Shown: positions 12,021 through 23,278, counted from the first letter of the stretch. The stretch is DNA of 64,000 nucleotides from Sphagnum compactum (GCA_965153455.1 OZ234493.1:5022001-5086000), one strand, 5' to 3'. Numbers and translations are program-made. The notes: generated by a model not told the origin, from the letters alone.

Positions 12021-13047
12021 GATCTTAGCTCTCAAGGACAATACTGACATCAACTGGTCAAATCCCCCACTGGAAGGAGTAGGGAATTTGCATACCTTCA
12101 TCTAACATATTTAATAAATAATTAATACCCATGAAAGATAAGAGTTCTCAATAGAGAGCACTTCACAAATCTGGACTTTGCAAAAGCTGCTGTTGGCACA
12201 GAATGCAGGGCTCAAGCCCTACTTTGAAGAGCTGTCAACTCAGTCCTTGCTCTTCTAGGAGTAGGGGTAAGCTTCCAACCAGCTTTTCTTCTAATACCAA
12301 TTGAGGTTCATCTCTCCCATGGGAAAGAAATAAGATTGAAACTGCAATTTCATGATAATCAGATTGAAAGGTTTGATCATGAAACATATGAATGGCACAA
12401 GTGGCTTCAGAGAAATCTTTGATTCTGTCTCCTAGTGAGTCACTGGGTGAGGCCAGTAGGTGTAAGGACAAACTAGGAGGCAGAATGTGTGAGGGGTGGG
12501 GTCAATCTTCGAAAAACGACTGTTCCTGTTTTGGAGTTTCTGATGTTTCTATAGCTTCAAAGATTACATGAGGGAGAATCAGGCAGAGATTGGTAAAACT
12601 TCTGACAATGTAAACATGTAGCCAGAGTGTAATGTTTGTAATATCATGCATACATTTAGACCATTGAGAAATATGCTCAACAAAAAATTCAGCTTCCAAT
12701 CATTAAAAAATGCAAACAAAGCCAAAAATCAGACTTGCACTGTATTCCAAAAACATGGTCTTGACATCATTGTTCTTCAGCCTTCATAAACAGAGTGAAC
12801 GAGTCTTGGGGAACACACCTTTTTACCACAACAGGTGAGCTGATTACATTGGTGAGAAAAGAAATCATCACCGATGAATCTCATATTAGCTACAGTACAA
12901 CAATGTGGTGGAGGACATTTGAAATCTGAGGAAGACTTAGCCACTGTGCAGTCATAACAATGAAATTTGCATGTCACAAAAGAGATTGCAGTTGTAAAAC
13001 ATTCTCAGCACCCTTAACTGAGCATTTCAAGGCAACTGTGACATGGA
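12021..13047. other. convergent 3' region between TEX2-like and fructokinase genes
   Basis: The two genes point at each other across about 1 kb. An AATAAA hexamer at 12113-12118 is a good candidate poly(A) signal for the plus-strand gene. The rest shows no convincing reading frame. The 3' UTR of the minus-strand fructokinase gene must lie in its right part. Confidence 0.55.
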
Positions 13048-14853
13048 TCACATTGATTCCTTGCTCATGAGTCTTAACACTGTTTCAGTGTCAGGAAGAG
13101 CTGGAATTGCGCCTCTCTCAGTGGTGGTTATGGCCCCACATCCATTCGCAAACTGCAATGCATCACGGAGTTTTCCCTCATGGTGAAGGAGGCCACAATC
13201 ATTATCAACAAGCTTGCTCAAAAGCCCAGCCATGAAGGCATCTCCTGCCCCTGTTGTGTCAACAGGGTGCACTTTGAAAGACTCTACCTTCCCATGGAAC
13301 TCTGGGGTATAGTATCTGCACCCTTCAGGCCCATCTGTGACGACCAAAAGCTTCAAACCCGGATGCCAAAGCTCAAGAACCACGTCATCAAGAGTCTCAT
13401 CTCCACCATTCGTCAAGAAATTCACCTCCTCATCACTTACCTTGATGATGTCAGCTTGATTCCAAATGCTCATTATGCCTTCCCTTGCAGCTTCAGGGGA
13501 GGACCAAAGGGGAAGCCGCAGATTAGGGTCATATGAAAGCAAAATTCCAGCATCCTTAGCAATCTTCATGGCTGCCATGTGGGTTGACTTGGTTGGTTCT
13601 GCAATCAAGCTGATGGATCCGAAGTGGAAAACTTTGGCATGCTTGATGAGCTCCACATCAAGTTCTTCTGGACGCATGACCATGTCTGCAGATGGGTTTC
13701 TGTAGAACATAAATTCCCGCTCTCCATCTGCTTTTAGGGTTACGAAAGCAAGTGCTGTTCTGGCATTGGCATCAAATCGCACCCCCTTCACCTCCACTTT
13801 GTTGGTCTTCAACACATTCACCAACATCAACCCAAATTCATCTTCCCCGACCTTTCCCACAAAGGCTGCTGTGCCCCCAAGCTTGCAAATTCCCACTGCC
13901 ACATTGGCCGGAGCCCCTCCTGGTGCTTTCTTGAATGCAGGCGCATCGGCTAGTGCTAATCCTCCCACTGTTGGCACGAAATCTACCAGCAGCTCTCCAA
14001 AGCATACCACAGTTGAGTTGGCAAAATAGTTTTCAGAACCCATAATATTCAAGCTTGAAATCCACGAAGCTTTCCCAGAGAAGCGGATTCTCGGTGAAAC
14101 TGCCAAGGTGTTTGCTCTAGATGGGCTTGTTTTCTGCCAAAAACAAAAAAAAACAAAAGGCGATTATATACCCATCGTTAGACTTTGTGTCCATCCGAAT
14201 TCAATCTACTTTGTGAGAGAAGTAACAAAGTTTTCAGCAACTATATCATGTGAAAGTCTTGCGCATCATGTCTGTACAAAGGATGCAATTTCTTTCCTAG
14301 ACTCCCTCGTCCATGACCAGAAAGCACTTGCAATAATCACAGCATGGGCATCATCAGTCAAGCTTGACAAGAAGGATGAACCCTGTGGGATCCTGCCTCT
14401 TCATGAGATTCCAGAAGCCTACACCGAACTTGGGGATGGATTATTCACAAAACATTACAATAGATTCTCAATCATCTGATAGTAGGATGTTTCACGAGGT
14501 GATCATCTCGAGAATGCACAGCCAGGCTCTTAATACCAAAGAAAAACCATGAGTACGTAATAAAATCTTCCTCAAAACACAAAACTCGTTCACAACAATT
14601 TGCATACATGTCAGGAAATTATCTCCTACATGTACAGAGCATGCACAGCATGAAAACCCTGGGCCGCCTCCTCCTTCATGATTCACAGTAAGAAACCTAC
14701 TGCACACAACAAAAACAAGAAAGGAAAAACCCCGGGGGAGCAAAACTTGTGGGATTGTTTTTCAACCTTGTGAGTAAAGCTCCGAAGATCTATTAAAGAT
14801 TTCTTCAACAACAGCAAGCGCGAGTTGGGGGAAAGCAAAATCGCCTGCTGCAT
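13048..14853 (-). CDS. fructokinase, PfkB family, probably plastid-targeted
   Basis: Phosphorylates fructose to fructose 6-phosphate with ATP. The kinase is encoded in one exon (14133-13048). A polypyrimidine tract and CAG (ending at 14134) immediately before it form a good acceptor, so the conserved frame does not need the TTG at 14106. An upstream exon, 14853-14767, starts at ATG ([18 protein letters not shown]...) and joins in phase 0, giving 390 residues. PfkB signature 1 is at about residues 101-116 ([16 protein letters not shown]). Signature 2 is at about 321-332 ([12 protein letters not shown]), with the catalytic Asp at about 327. The first ~68 residues are rich in Ser, Arg and Lys and poor in acidic residues, as in a transit peptide. 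The exon 1 donor (AAG/GTTGAA) is weak, so exon 1 is inferred; a cytosolic start at the Met in NIMGSENYF is the alternative. Confidence 0.9.
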
Positions 14854-15120
14854 GGGAGAGAGCTCCAGGGGTGACTGACGGAGAAGGCGATGCAGCGGCA
14901 GATGAAAGATTTTCTACACACCACAGCTAAATAATTCTCGACTACCAAAAAGAAAAAACATGCGCGGACACGATGCAATTGAATTTGTGGAGAACTCCAG
15001 GCGATCAGAGCGACGAAATATTATTGGTGGTAACGGCGCGTGCAATGCGGAATTCGCGAAGCACGAGGAGGAACAGAACAAACAAAACGGAGCGATGGCG
15101 GCGGAGTAGCTCCCGAGTTT
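14854..15120 (-). promoter_or_regulatory. fructokinase 5' leader and proximal promoter
   Basis: This region is clearly more GC-rich than the repeats beyond 15120 and fits a leader plus proximal promoter read on the minus strand. It contains a 15-codon upstream ORF (14961-14914, MFFLFGSRELFSCGV). The leader is pyrimidine-rich (TCTGTTCCTCCTCGTGC). No clear TATA box was seen. Confidence 0.45.
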
Positions 15121-15156
15121 CCCAAGCCCACCTTTAAGAGAAGATAGGTTATCATT

Positions 15157-15545
15157 AATCCTTAATTAGGATAATCCAAATTCCAAAACTGGGATTATCC
15201 AAGACTAGGATTGGGTGTCCAGCAAGTAGGATTTTTAAACTAGGTATATGTATGTCCAGCAACCCAGATTTTTAAAACACATGGTTATCATCTAATCCTT
15301 AGTTTAGGATAATCCAGATTCCAAAACTGGGATTATCCATTTTATCCAAGATTATGATTATCCAGCAACCCAGATTTTAAGAACATGTGGGTACCACCTA
15401 ATCCTCAATGAGGATAATCCAGATTCCAAAACTGGAATTATCCATGTTATCCAAGACTAGGATTATCCAGCAACACGCAGAGTTTTAAAATTTATGATAA
15501 TCCACCATCTAAGCCTAGGATTATCCAGCAACCCAGATTTTTTAA
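15157..15545. repeat. tandem array of TATCCA / GGATAATCC motifs
   Basis: Three to four diverged copies of a roughly 105-140-bp unit follow one another. Units start 'GGATAATCC(A/)..ATTCCAAAACTGG' at about 15169, 15307 and 15412, and each also carries 'GATTATCCAGCAACCCAGATTTTTAA'-type blocks in shorter pieces. GGATAATCC is the reverse complement of GGATTATCC, so the array is dense in opposed TATCC/GGATA words. It abuts the fructokinase promoter region. It may be a transposon remnant. Confidence 0.7.
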
Positions 15546-15749
15546 GATATATTTTTATGTTTTTAGAAGCAATTTTCTTAAGACCTTGTTTGTTTCTTGA
15601 TATAGTCTTAGTCGTTGAATATTAGTTATTCTTAAAAAGCTTTTTTGATTAGCTGTGTTATTTTTTAAGGAAACCCAATTGGATTCTGAATACAAAAACT
15701 TATTGATCAAATAGATTTTGAAGAAATTAATGTTTGTACCTGTTCAGAT

Positions 15750-17112
15750 ATGTCAAGAGTCATTACAAGAGGTTTTAATAGGCAACTAGAAATGGTTGCA
15801 CCACAAGAATCTATGCCCGAGATAATACAACTGATAAAACAATAATGTTTTCAGATTGAGGGAATTCATCCAATTGATGCTCCTAGCATTGAACCTCAAC
15901 AATCGGTGACAATAAAGATACTTCTTCATCAAATACTATTAGAGCAAGAGGAATGGAAGGAACCACAAGTACCTTCAACCAATTGTTTTTTGACACCCCA
16001 AAATTCGTCTCAACAACCAAGGTCGAATGCACAACCGAATGGACATCACATTGCACATGTTCAACATGCTAATAAAGTAACTTTTACAAGCTAGAGGTGG
16101 CAATCTACAACACTTGGCTACTATATTTTCAGAATGAATGTACCATCATGATTAACACCTATTGTTGGGTACTACGCTTTTGAACCAGTTTTTGCTTTGA
16201 ATCCAACCACAATAGATTTAGAATTGGAGCACAACCAATTTCCAAATCGGTTGGAACAACTATGTAATGTGGAATGGAGACCTTCACACCGATCCAGTTC
16301 TTAACCGCATGTAGAATCGATTGGAAGTAGTCACAATTCTTGTTGTCCAACAAGCACAATCATTTAATCAAAATGTTTAGTCAAATGTACCTATTATGGG
16401 AACCATTGAACAACCACATGTTCAATGAAGTATACTAATTCTAAGCATACATCCCACCATTGAGATTACATCATCATGTGCATATTGTCAACAAGTTGGA
16501 CATGAGTTCAAGAATTGTCCCTTTGTGGAAAATAAACTGAAGTGATTGATCAGAGAAAGGCTCATAACTTTATTACAACCTATTGTACTAAGCAAACCGG
16601 CAACATATGTTGGTATACCTTTGCAACAATTTCGACCACAACGGGGTTTGGTCAATAATTCAATATTGGTTAATCAACAACTAAGTTGGCAACAACCTAT
16701 TACACCATTCATAATAAGAAAACCTAGAGTTATACTTTATCCACCATATTCAATGTGGTAGAACATTTTATCATCTTTTGTACCTATGGATCTTAATATG
16801 TATCCAACATGTTATTTTAGGATCAAAGGACACGATCCATTGATTTTTGGGAGAAAAGAAGGATATGTAACCAGTATTAATCAATTAGAACTAAAACCAC
16901 CAGTTGAGCAGCCAGAACAAGCATAGTACCCTGCCATAGTTCCATTTTGGATTGGACAATTGGTTGTAATTCCAAGAGGAGTGTGTGTTCACTAAAGAAT
17001 GACATCATCTCTACCTATTAAATTACATGTTACCATTAGACAACTTGTCTATGGTGGAGGTTGGCCACCTCAACCGTTAAGAAGGGCTTATAAAAATGGT
17101 TTTTCAAATGGT
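15750..17112 (+). pseudogene. gag N-terminal part with zinc knuckle (decayed)
   Basis: An ATG at 15750 opens a readable but interrupted Gag start (MSRVITRGFNRQLEMV...). A CCHC zinc knuckle is intact at 16477-16518 (CAYCQQVGHEFKNC, CX2CX4HX4C). Downstream, proline-rich Gag text is followed to about 17112 (for example MDLNMYPTCYFRIKGHDP and WPPQPLRRAYKNGF). Several stops interrupt it. Identity is by resemblance to plant Ty3/gypsy Gag-region text from memory. Confidence 0.7.
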
Positions 17113-17402
17113 TCAAGTTGATTAACTAGTTATTTTTTACTAATGGACATGTCCATTTTTATTAAAGGCACAAAACATGTATTTTTTAACCAATCAACTT
17201 GACTAAAGTGATTTATTTGACCAATACATCTAATCAAGTTAGACCATCTTAGTCAAAATGGCCAATGGGTTTTAACCAAATGATCTAATCAAATTGAACA
17301 TAAAAAATTGACATCATTAGTGAAAATGACCAATGTTTACTAGTCAAATGAAACATCTTATGCCTATTACATACCTATGTCCCACTTATAATCTTACAAC
17401 TT

Positions 17403-17925
17403 ACTTACCTACCTACCTACCTACCTACCCACCCACCCACCTACCTACATAAATGTATTACTTACCTACCTATCCACCCACCTATAACCTACCTACATAT
17501 TAAATACCTACCCACCCACCTACCTAAATGCAATACCTACCTACCTACCTACCTACCCACACATCTACTTACATACATGTACTACCTACATACCCACCTA
17601 CCTACTTACGCACCCACCCACCTATCTCCTACAACCTACCTACCTTCGTACCTCATAATCTTGTAATGATGTGTCGAAATAAACATGTGAAATAAAAAAT
17701 TTGACAAAAGTTGAACACCTTTTAATGGTGTGTCCCATTGGTTAAGGACTTAGTTTATCATTAAGGAGGTCAAGGGTTCAATTCCTAACATTATAACCTA
17801 TGTACATGCTTAAGGGGCTAAGGTAGGTAGGGTAGACTAAGTAGGATATATTAGGTTAGGTTAAGGTAGGTCAAATAGGATAGGTTAGGCTAAGTTAAAC
17901 TACCACCTACCTACCTACCTACTTA
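17403..17925. repeat. (ACCT)n / (AGGT)n microsatellite clusters
   Basis: Runs of ACCT with CCCACC interruptions occupy 17403-17660. AGGT-type runs, then ACCT again, occupy about 17820-17925. Both orientations within a short distance could fold back. The same word family recurs at 22683-22845, 34290-34475 and 47277-47412, where it lies within CACTA-like elements. Confidence 0.85.
17737..17785 (+). repeat. tRNA-like A/B box pair (SINE-like head)
   Basis: ATTGGTTAAGG (17737-17747) resembles a pol III A box, and GGTTCAATTCC (17775-17785) matches the B-box consensus GGTTCRANNCC. The spacing of about 27 bases between boxes is compatible with a tRNA-derived promoter. No acceptor stem or anticodon arm folds convincingly, so this is not called a tRNA gene. 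Confidence 0.35.
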
Positions 17926-18006
17926 TTTGCCACAAAAAAAAATATTTTGATATGGGCAAAAGTTTGACCACTCAAAATGACTAATCAAAATGACCAGTCA
18001 AATGGT

Positions 18007-18769
18007 CCATACCCTGCCAACAAAAAAAACCACCCTAATCACAACGGACATGTTGACATCAATTTTGTACAAAATGATAGAGTGGTCTTTTCGACCCCTA
18101 TTCAAATTAGGTATTTTTTTATTAGATTTGCGAGTCAAGAAAACCAATTTTTTAATAGTGAATTCACATCCACAACCAGGTCGAAGACCGCCATCTAATC
18201 CACCTATTGGACTTTACGAATGGCCATCATTTGGTCCAAGAATATACATGCCACCATGGTATCCACCAATTGCAATTCAATCTGAACCAACCAATAAATT
18301 GCAACACAAAAACCTTCAATATCCAACATACGTGAAGGATATTAACTTTAATGTTCACATCAAAATTTTCAAAAACGTAATCAGAGCAAACAGGGAGATC
18401 ATGGAAGCCAACATCATTGACTTGTTTAGTTTCACCTTAAAAGATAGTATCTCAAAGTGGGGCAAAAACTTTGTAAAAAATCACCCCAATTACACATTCG
18501 AGGAGTTGGAGCAAATGTTTTATAAAATCTTCCAAACCGTGAAAAATGATGAAGAAGTTTATATGCAATTGAAGAACCTACAACAAGTTAGTGAACGAGT
18601 AAAAATCTACTACGAAAGTTTGTTGAAACTTACACATTGGTTGCAAATGAAGGCTGCTAATTTCTTTACCACAAGTTTCAGAGTAGGTTTACAACCATAC
18701 CTCATATTGACAATAGTAGGTATGACAAAAAATACCTTTATTAAGCATAAGAAGCTGCAAAATTTGTGA
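18007..18769 (+). pseudogene. gag capsid region (retrotrans_gag), largely open
   Basis: After the insertion the frame continues, shifts, and then runs open to 18769. It holds a well-preserved Ty3/gypsy capsid segment: YEWPSFGPRIYMPPWYPP, then LQYPTYVKDINFNVHIKIF, then FEELEQMFYKIFQTVKNDEE, and finally VKIYYESLLKLTHWLQMKA. This is the longest intact frame of the element. It forms virus-like particles in functional relatives; here it is uncoupled from the rest by stops. Confidence 0.85.
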
Positions 18770-18869
18770 AGAAAGCAGACTAATTATAACAAATTACAAT
18801 ATTCTATTAACCCAACCAAAATCTAACTAGTTGCACAACGATAGTCAATTATACTATGGTTAAACAATA

Positions 18870-20225
18870 GGTAACTTGTTCAAATTATGGAAAAACAAAT
18901 CATGCCAAGGAAGCCCATCATAACAAAAAAAAAGGAAGAAGTAGTATTACTTGTTGTACCAACCAAAGTAGCTAAACATGTAGTTGAAGTAATAATACAA
19001 CATGATAAATTAGCTAGAGTACCTTTACAACATCCATGCATTATTTGTTTTAGTGTTAACACCATACATTAGATTTTCCTAGAAAGATTGAAGTCCAAAA
19101 CATGTTTTGTATTAAGACAAATTTTGTTGTTATAGTAGTTCCAAAAGCTTTTAAGCTTGATAATATACCAATTAATGTAATTGTCATTATCACCACATGC
19201 AGTCAAGTACTAGAGCAATACGCAGTTAATTAAGAAAACAAAACCACATGTTCTATAACTAGAATGTGAATCAATGAAAGCAAAAACAGTAGCTGATTGG
19301 CGAACTAAAGAACAAATGTGCGATTCTTTTGTTCATACTATCAAAGAACTATAAGATGGTATTTTGGATCACAAACACCCATTGATATAAATGGATCGGC
19401 CCGCTTCATTCAAATTGGACTAATTTGCTAAAAGACCACAAAATTAATTGGTTATGGGCAAACAACTTGTTCATTTGCTTGTATAAACAACAACACTAGA
19501 TAAGACTCTATAAGACATTTTGAAATACATCAATACTCAAGTTCTAGATACCAAATATGTCATTAACTTGGGGCAACTTTTGAGGATTGTGCCAAACATC
19601 AAACAATACATCTGCAAATTGGTTAAGTTTGTTCAACTAGTACAACCTAAACATGTTCATCCTAAACCAACATGTGTAACAATCACCAGTGATCATCAAG
19701 TGGCGTTATTCATGTTCAAGTTAGTAAGAACTTTATTGACGATGTGATCCTTGATGGAGGATCTAGAATCATATCATTACTAAGAAATTGATAATACAAT
19801 TAGGTTTGTTTAAGTTTAATGTAACACCTTATAATCTTTAGATGGAAAATCAAACTATAGTCACACTTGGTCTTATTATGTATCTAAAAATATTTATTCA
19901 TGGTATTCCCTACATAGTCACATTCATTGTCATCAATAATAACGTTTTAGATTCTAATTACTCAATGTTGTTAGGACATCCATGGTTGAAAGATGCAAAA
20001 GTATCCCACGATTAGGGGACCAATATTGTTATCATACAAGGAACATGCATAATAAAAACCATACATGTTACCAAGAAATTAAATATTCAAACCAAAAGAC
20101 CAAAAACCCTAGTGTGTTATGATTTCCATTCTAGAATATTTGATGAAGAAGAAAATATGATGTTTACTCTAGAATTGGATCTATTTTCAAATTTCAATAG
20201 GGACCATAGTAGGTTCCAAGTATGA
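18870..20225 (+). pseudogene. second zinc-knuckle region and aspartic protease (decayed)
   Basis: A CCHC-like knuckle at 18877-18918 reads CSNYGKTNHAKEAH: its second Cys is Tyr and its last Cys is His. A following PCIICFSVNTIH segment is a second, degenerate knuckle. The linker VINLGQLLRIVPNIKQYI (about 19560) leads to the protease, whose active-site loop reads VILDGGSRI near 19746 and whose C-terminal part reads SMLLGHPWLKDAKVSHD (about 19962), with a stop in place of the next Trp. All parts are in canonical order. Confidence 0.75.
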
Positions 20226-20234
20226 TAAAGTATG

Positions 20235-20748
20235 CCAAAAAAGTAGTCCTACAAAAATTTTATTTCAAATAAATCTCTTTTCAACATTAGCATTAAAAAA
20301 AATATTAAAAACCTATTTAAATTGCATTTTGAAATCATAGAGCACTTCATTGAATTTATTGTAAGTTGTACATGAAGTTTGAGGAATTTCTATATTAAAA
20401 AAATGGATGAAAATTATATTTTAAATTGGTTGGTTGTTCAAAATTTTCAAAATAATTTTACATTAAAACTTTGATAGTTTATGACTAGAATATGAAAAGT
20501 TGAAATTATATCCATACACACTAGCCTTCATCAACTTGAAAGTATAATAATTCTAATTGATGTTTTACTTTCATGTACTTGTAATTCAATTTTGCAAAAC
20601 TATGACATGTACTTTCTATACATGCATTTCAAAAAAATGTATTTAAATGCATATTAAAACATGTGTTTCTTCAATATTATGCAATGAAGTCAAAGAACTT
20701 ATATATTTTTTATCACTAACTTAAATAATATTCATGGATTCAGTACAT
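20235..20748. mobile_element. 514-bp AT-rich insertion with 9-bp flanking repeat
   Basis: TAAAGTATG is present at 20226-20234 and at 20749-20757. Between them is AT-rich sequence unrelated to pol. Directly after the second copy the pol linker becomes readable (SGWHTLPCLCQALLTQIE). No terminal inverted repeats were seen. The call is inferred from the direct repeat and the break in coding sense, and is less secure than the 17113 insertion. Confidence 0.45.
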
Positions 20749-20757
20749 TAAAGTATG

Positions 20758-21336
20758 TTTTATGGATACTTTCCCCAAAATAACAAGCGTATCTGGCTGG
20801 CATACATTACCATGCTTATGCCAAGCATTACTTACCCAAATTGAATTAATATCCAATTTAGATCGCATATCAAACATTGGGATAATAAAACAGGTACCAA
20901 AAACACTAGTTGAACCAATATGTGTCTTACTTGTTAATTTATCTATACCACCTGATATTGTCAAATAACATTTACCCGATACCTTTTTCCATCTCGAAGT
21001 TGGAAAGATGATCATTAATGAGACACCTGCTCAAGAGTGAATTCAAAATCTAACCATAACCAGTTGGATAGTAATTGAGGAGGAAATTTTGACTAAAGTC
21101 AATTTGGGCATCAAAAAGAATGTGCAACAAGTGAAAATGAATGCTTCACTTGAACTAGTTACCAAAAAACAATTGACATGAGCTACTAAAGAAGTTCAAG
21201 GACATTTTTTCCTAGACATAAAAAGACTTGAAAGGTATTTCGCTAAAGATTGTTCAATATAGGATTGAATTTGACACTACAATACCACCTACTCATCAAA
21301 TGAAGAATTGATTGAATCCGAACTATGCCACCATTG
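20758..21336 (+). pseudogene. pol linker and start of reverse transcriptase (decayed)
   Basis: Readable pieces include SGWHTLPCLCQALLTQIE, then VNLGIKKNVQQVKMNASLEL, and at the end KDLKGI and VQYRIEFDTTIPPTHQM. Stops break the frame. It ends in LNPNYATI, where the CACTA-like element cuts in; the other half of this RT segment resumes at 23279. Confidence 0.75.
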
Positions 21337-23278
21337 CACTATGAGAAATCGCGTCCATTGAAACCACACTACCTTGTAACTAAAACTTAAAAAATAAATC
21401 ATATACAATTATTGTGCAAGTGTCTCTTAAGTATTACAACTAGAGTGTTCAACTATCCCCAAAAAATACAATGTATTAATAAATAAATTACCACGTCAGA
21501 AAATCAATGAATTATATTATAATTATAAGTGAGTTGAAAATTGGTCTTCGATACAATAATTTATACACATTGTACATACATATGTAATCAACCATGTTTG
21601 ATTTTTTCAAAAGTTACATTATAGTTACATGTGGTAACTATTTTAGAACTGTTGTAAATGTGCCACTAAAGCAACAACTATGTTACAACTAGGTACAATG
21701 TACATAGATGCGATCATATTACATGTCCACATTTCCACCACCCGTTATGGAATACATTTGCAATTAGTTTTTAATTATGATTCCCATTGATATAATTAGT
21801 ACAACCATTAGTGCGCCACTATTAAAATAATGTTATTTAACTATGTTATGACTATAATATGACTACTTATAACTTAATAAAGATACATATTCATTAGTTA
21901 TTTATATCTTCATCATATGTGTTTCATTTTGAATGATTTAAAATGCTATGGGAATGTTACTTCAAACTTTAGATATCATCTTTGAAATGTAAAGGAAAAG
22001 AATTAGTAATAAATAACAAAAAATAAAATAAACTTTCCAACTTACAAAACACATTTTTTCCCTTTTTTTCTTTTTGAACCCTCCTACTTTCAAACCTCAT
22101 AACTTTCCTATTTTTTATTCGTTTCAAATGACTTAAAATGTTATAGAAATGTCACCTAAAGTTTTACAAATCATCTATGAACTTTAATAACAACAAAGCA
22201 ACATATAAGGATTTTTTTAGGTGTTCAGGAACTAGCCTTTATAGCATTTGGTGGTTTTTCTTTTTGAGTTTTTGACCCCCTCTATTTTGGGGGGCCATAA
22301 CTTTCTCAATTCTATTCCATTTTTAATGATTTTTAGTGCCCTAGAAGCATCAATAGGAAGGGTTTGATTTTGTTTGGACACCAAAAACAATGGAACCCTC
22401 CCCTTGGATCTACCTTGCCCTAAATGCTTAAGTGTTATAATTGCAACTCAATTACAATTTAATTTACAACTAAAGAACAATTAAAAGGTTTAACCCATAT
22501 GTTTTGTCTTCAAATCCCATGTTACAAACTATATAAAAAAGGCTTGTTCTCTCATATTTTCACATTAAAATACAAATGTCATTTTGGGATGATTTCAAAA
22601 AAGTTTAATTTAAAGGCAAAAGATAAAATTAAAAACTAAATTTTCATGGTTATTTTTTAGTTCACTTAATCTTGTGTTTTCCTACCTACATACCTACCTA
22701 TGTAAGTAAATAGGTCCTATTTTTTTACCTACATATGTAGATAGGTAGGTAGGTAGGTCCTAAGTAAATACGTAGGTATGTAAGTTTTAAGACCTACCAA
22801 CCTACCTACCTATGGTTACGTACAACCTACCTAGCTACTAAAATAATTTTTTTTTAAATTTATTTATTTCAAAATATAATTAATATGCCATGTGATAATT
22901 TTTTATTGTGCCACATGTCAGAATCTTGGACCATCATTAACAATCATAACAGACAATGGAGATCAATATTTTGAAAAAAAATCATTTTTAATGTCCAAAA
23001 ATTTTCATACTACCATGTCTGAAATTTTTATAGATGGATGACAATCAATGATGTCAACATGACATCATGGGTACAATTATAATGGAATTGCATAGTAGTT
23101 GAAAATGAGTTATTTTGATTGAATTGCAATGAATTACACCATTTATACATGAATTACAACTCATGCAACTTGTCCGTTAACATTCACAACATATAAATAT
23201 AATGAATTGCAAATGTCCTCTACAACTCCAAAATTGAGCTACAAGGCCAATTACAAAACACCCCTTTTATTCATAGTG
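21337..23278. mobile_element. non-autonomous CACTA-like element inside RT
   Basis: The left end is CACTATGAGAAA (21337) and the right end TTATTCATAGTG (to 23278), i.e. CACTATGAATAA inverted. It splits the RT remnant exactly between ...NYATI and IK*DINK. ATT precedes (with one extra G) and ATT follows, fitting a 3-bp target duplication. It is 1942 bp long, AT-rich, with no transposase. ACCT/AGGT runs lie at 22683-22845. About 1.5 kb aligns with 45936-47415, and its 3' part resembles 34076-34560 of the larger CACTA element. Confidence 0.75.

Larger units (their letters stand above)
17113..17997. mobile_element. 0.88-kb insertion with 9-bp target duplication (MULE-like?)
   Basis: TCAAATGGT occurs at 17104-17112 and again at 17998-18006. 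The Gag reading frame stops making sense at the first copy (...FSNG) and resumes in the same frame at the second copy (SNGPYPANKK). A 9-bp duplication is typical of Mutator-like elements. The terminal inverted similarity is weak (GGTTCAAGTTGATTA at the left against GGTCATTTTGATTA from the right). The interior holds ACCT microsatellites and a tRNA-like promoter pair, and no transposase. Confidence 0.65.

Noticed and set aside
14108-14479. Open plus-strand frame of 124 codons overlapping the fructokinase intron
   Set aside because: It starts at a non-ATG codon, has no recognisable domain, and lies antisense to the well-supported fructokinase splice region.
17730-17800. tRNA gene
   Set aside because: The A- and B-box words are present, but no acceptor stem or anticodon arm can be formed.
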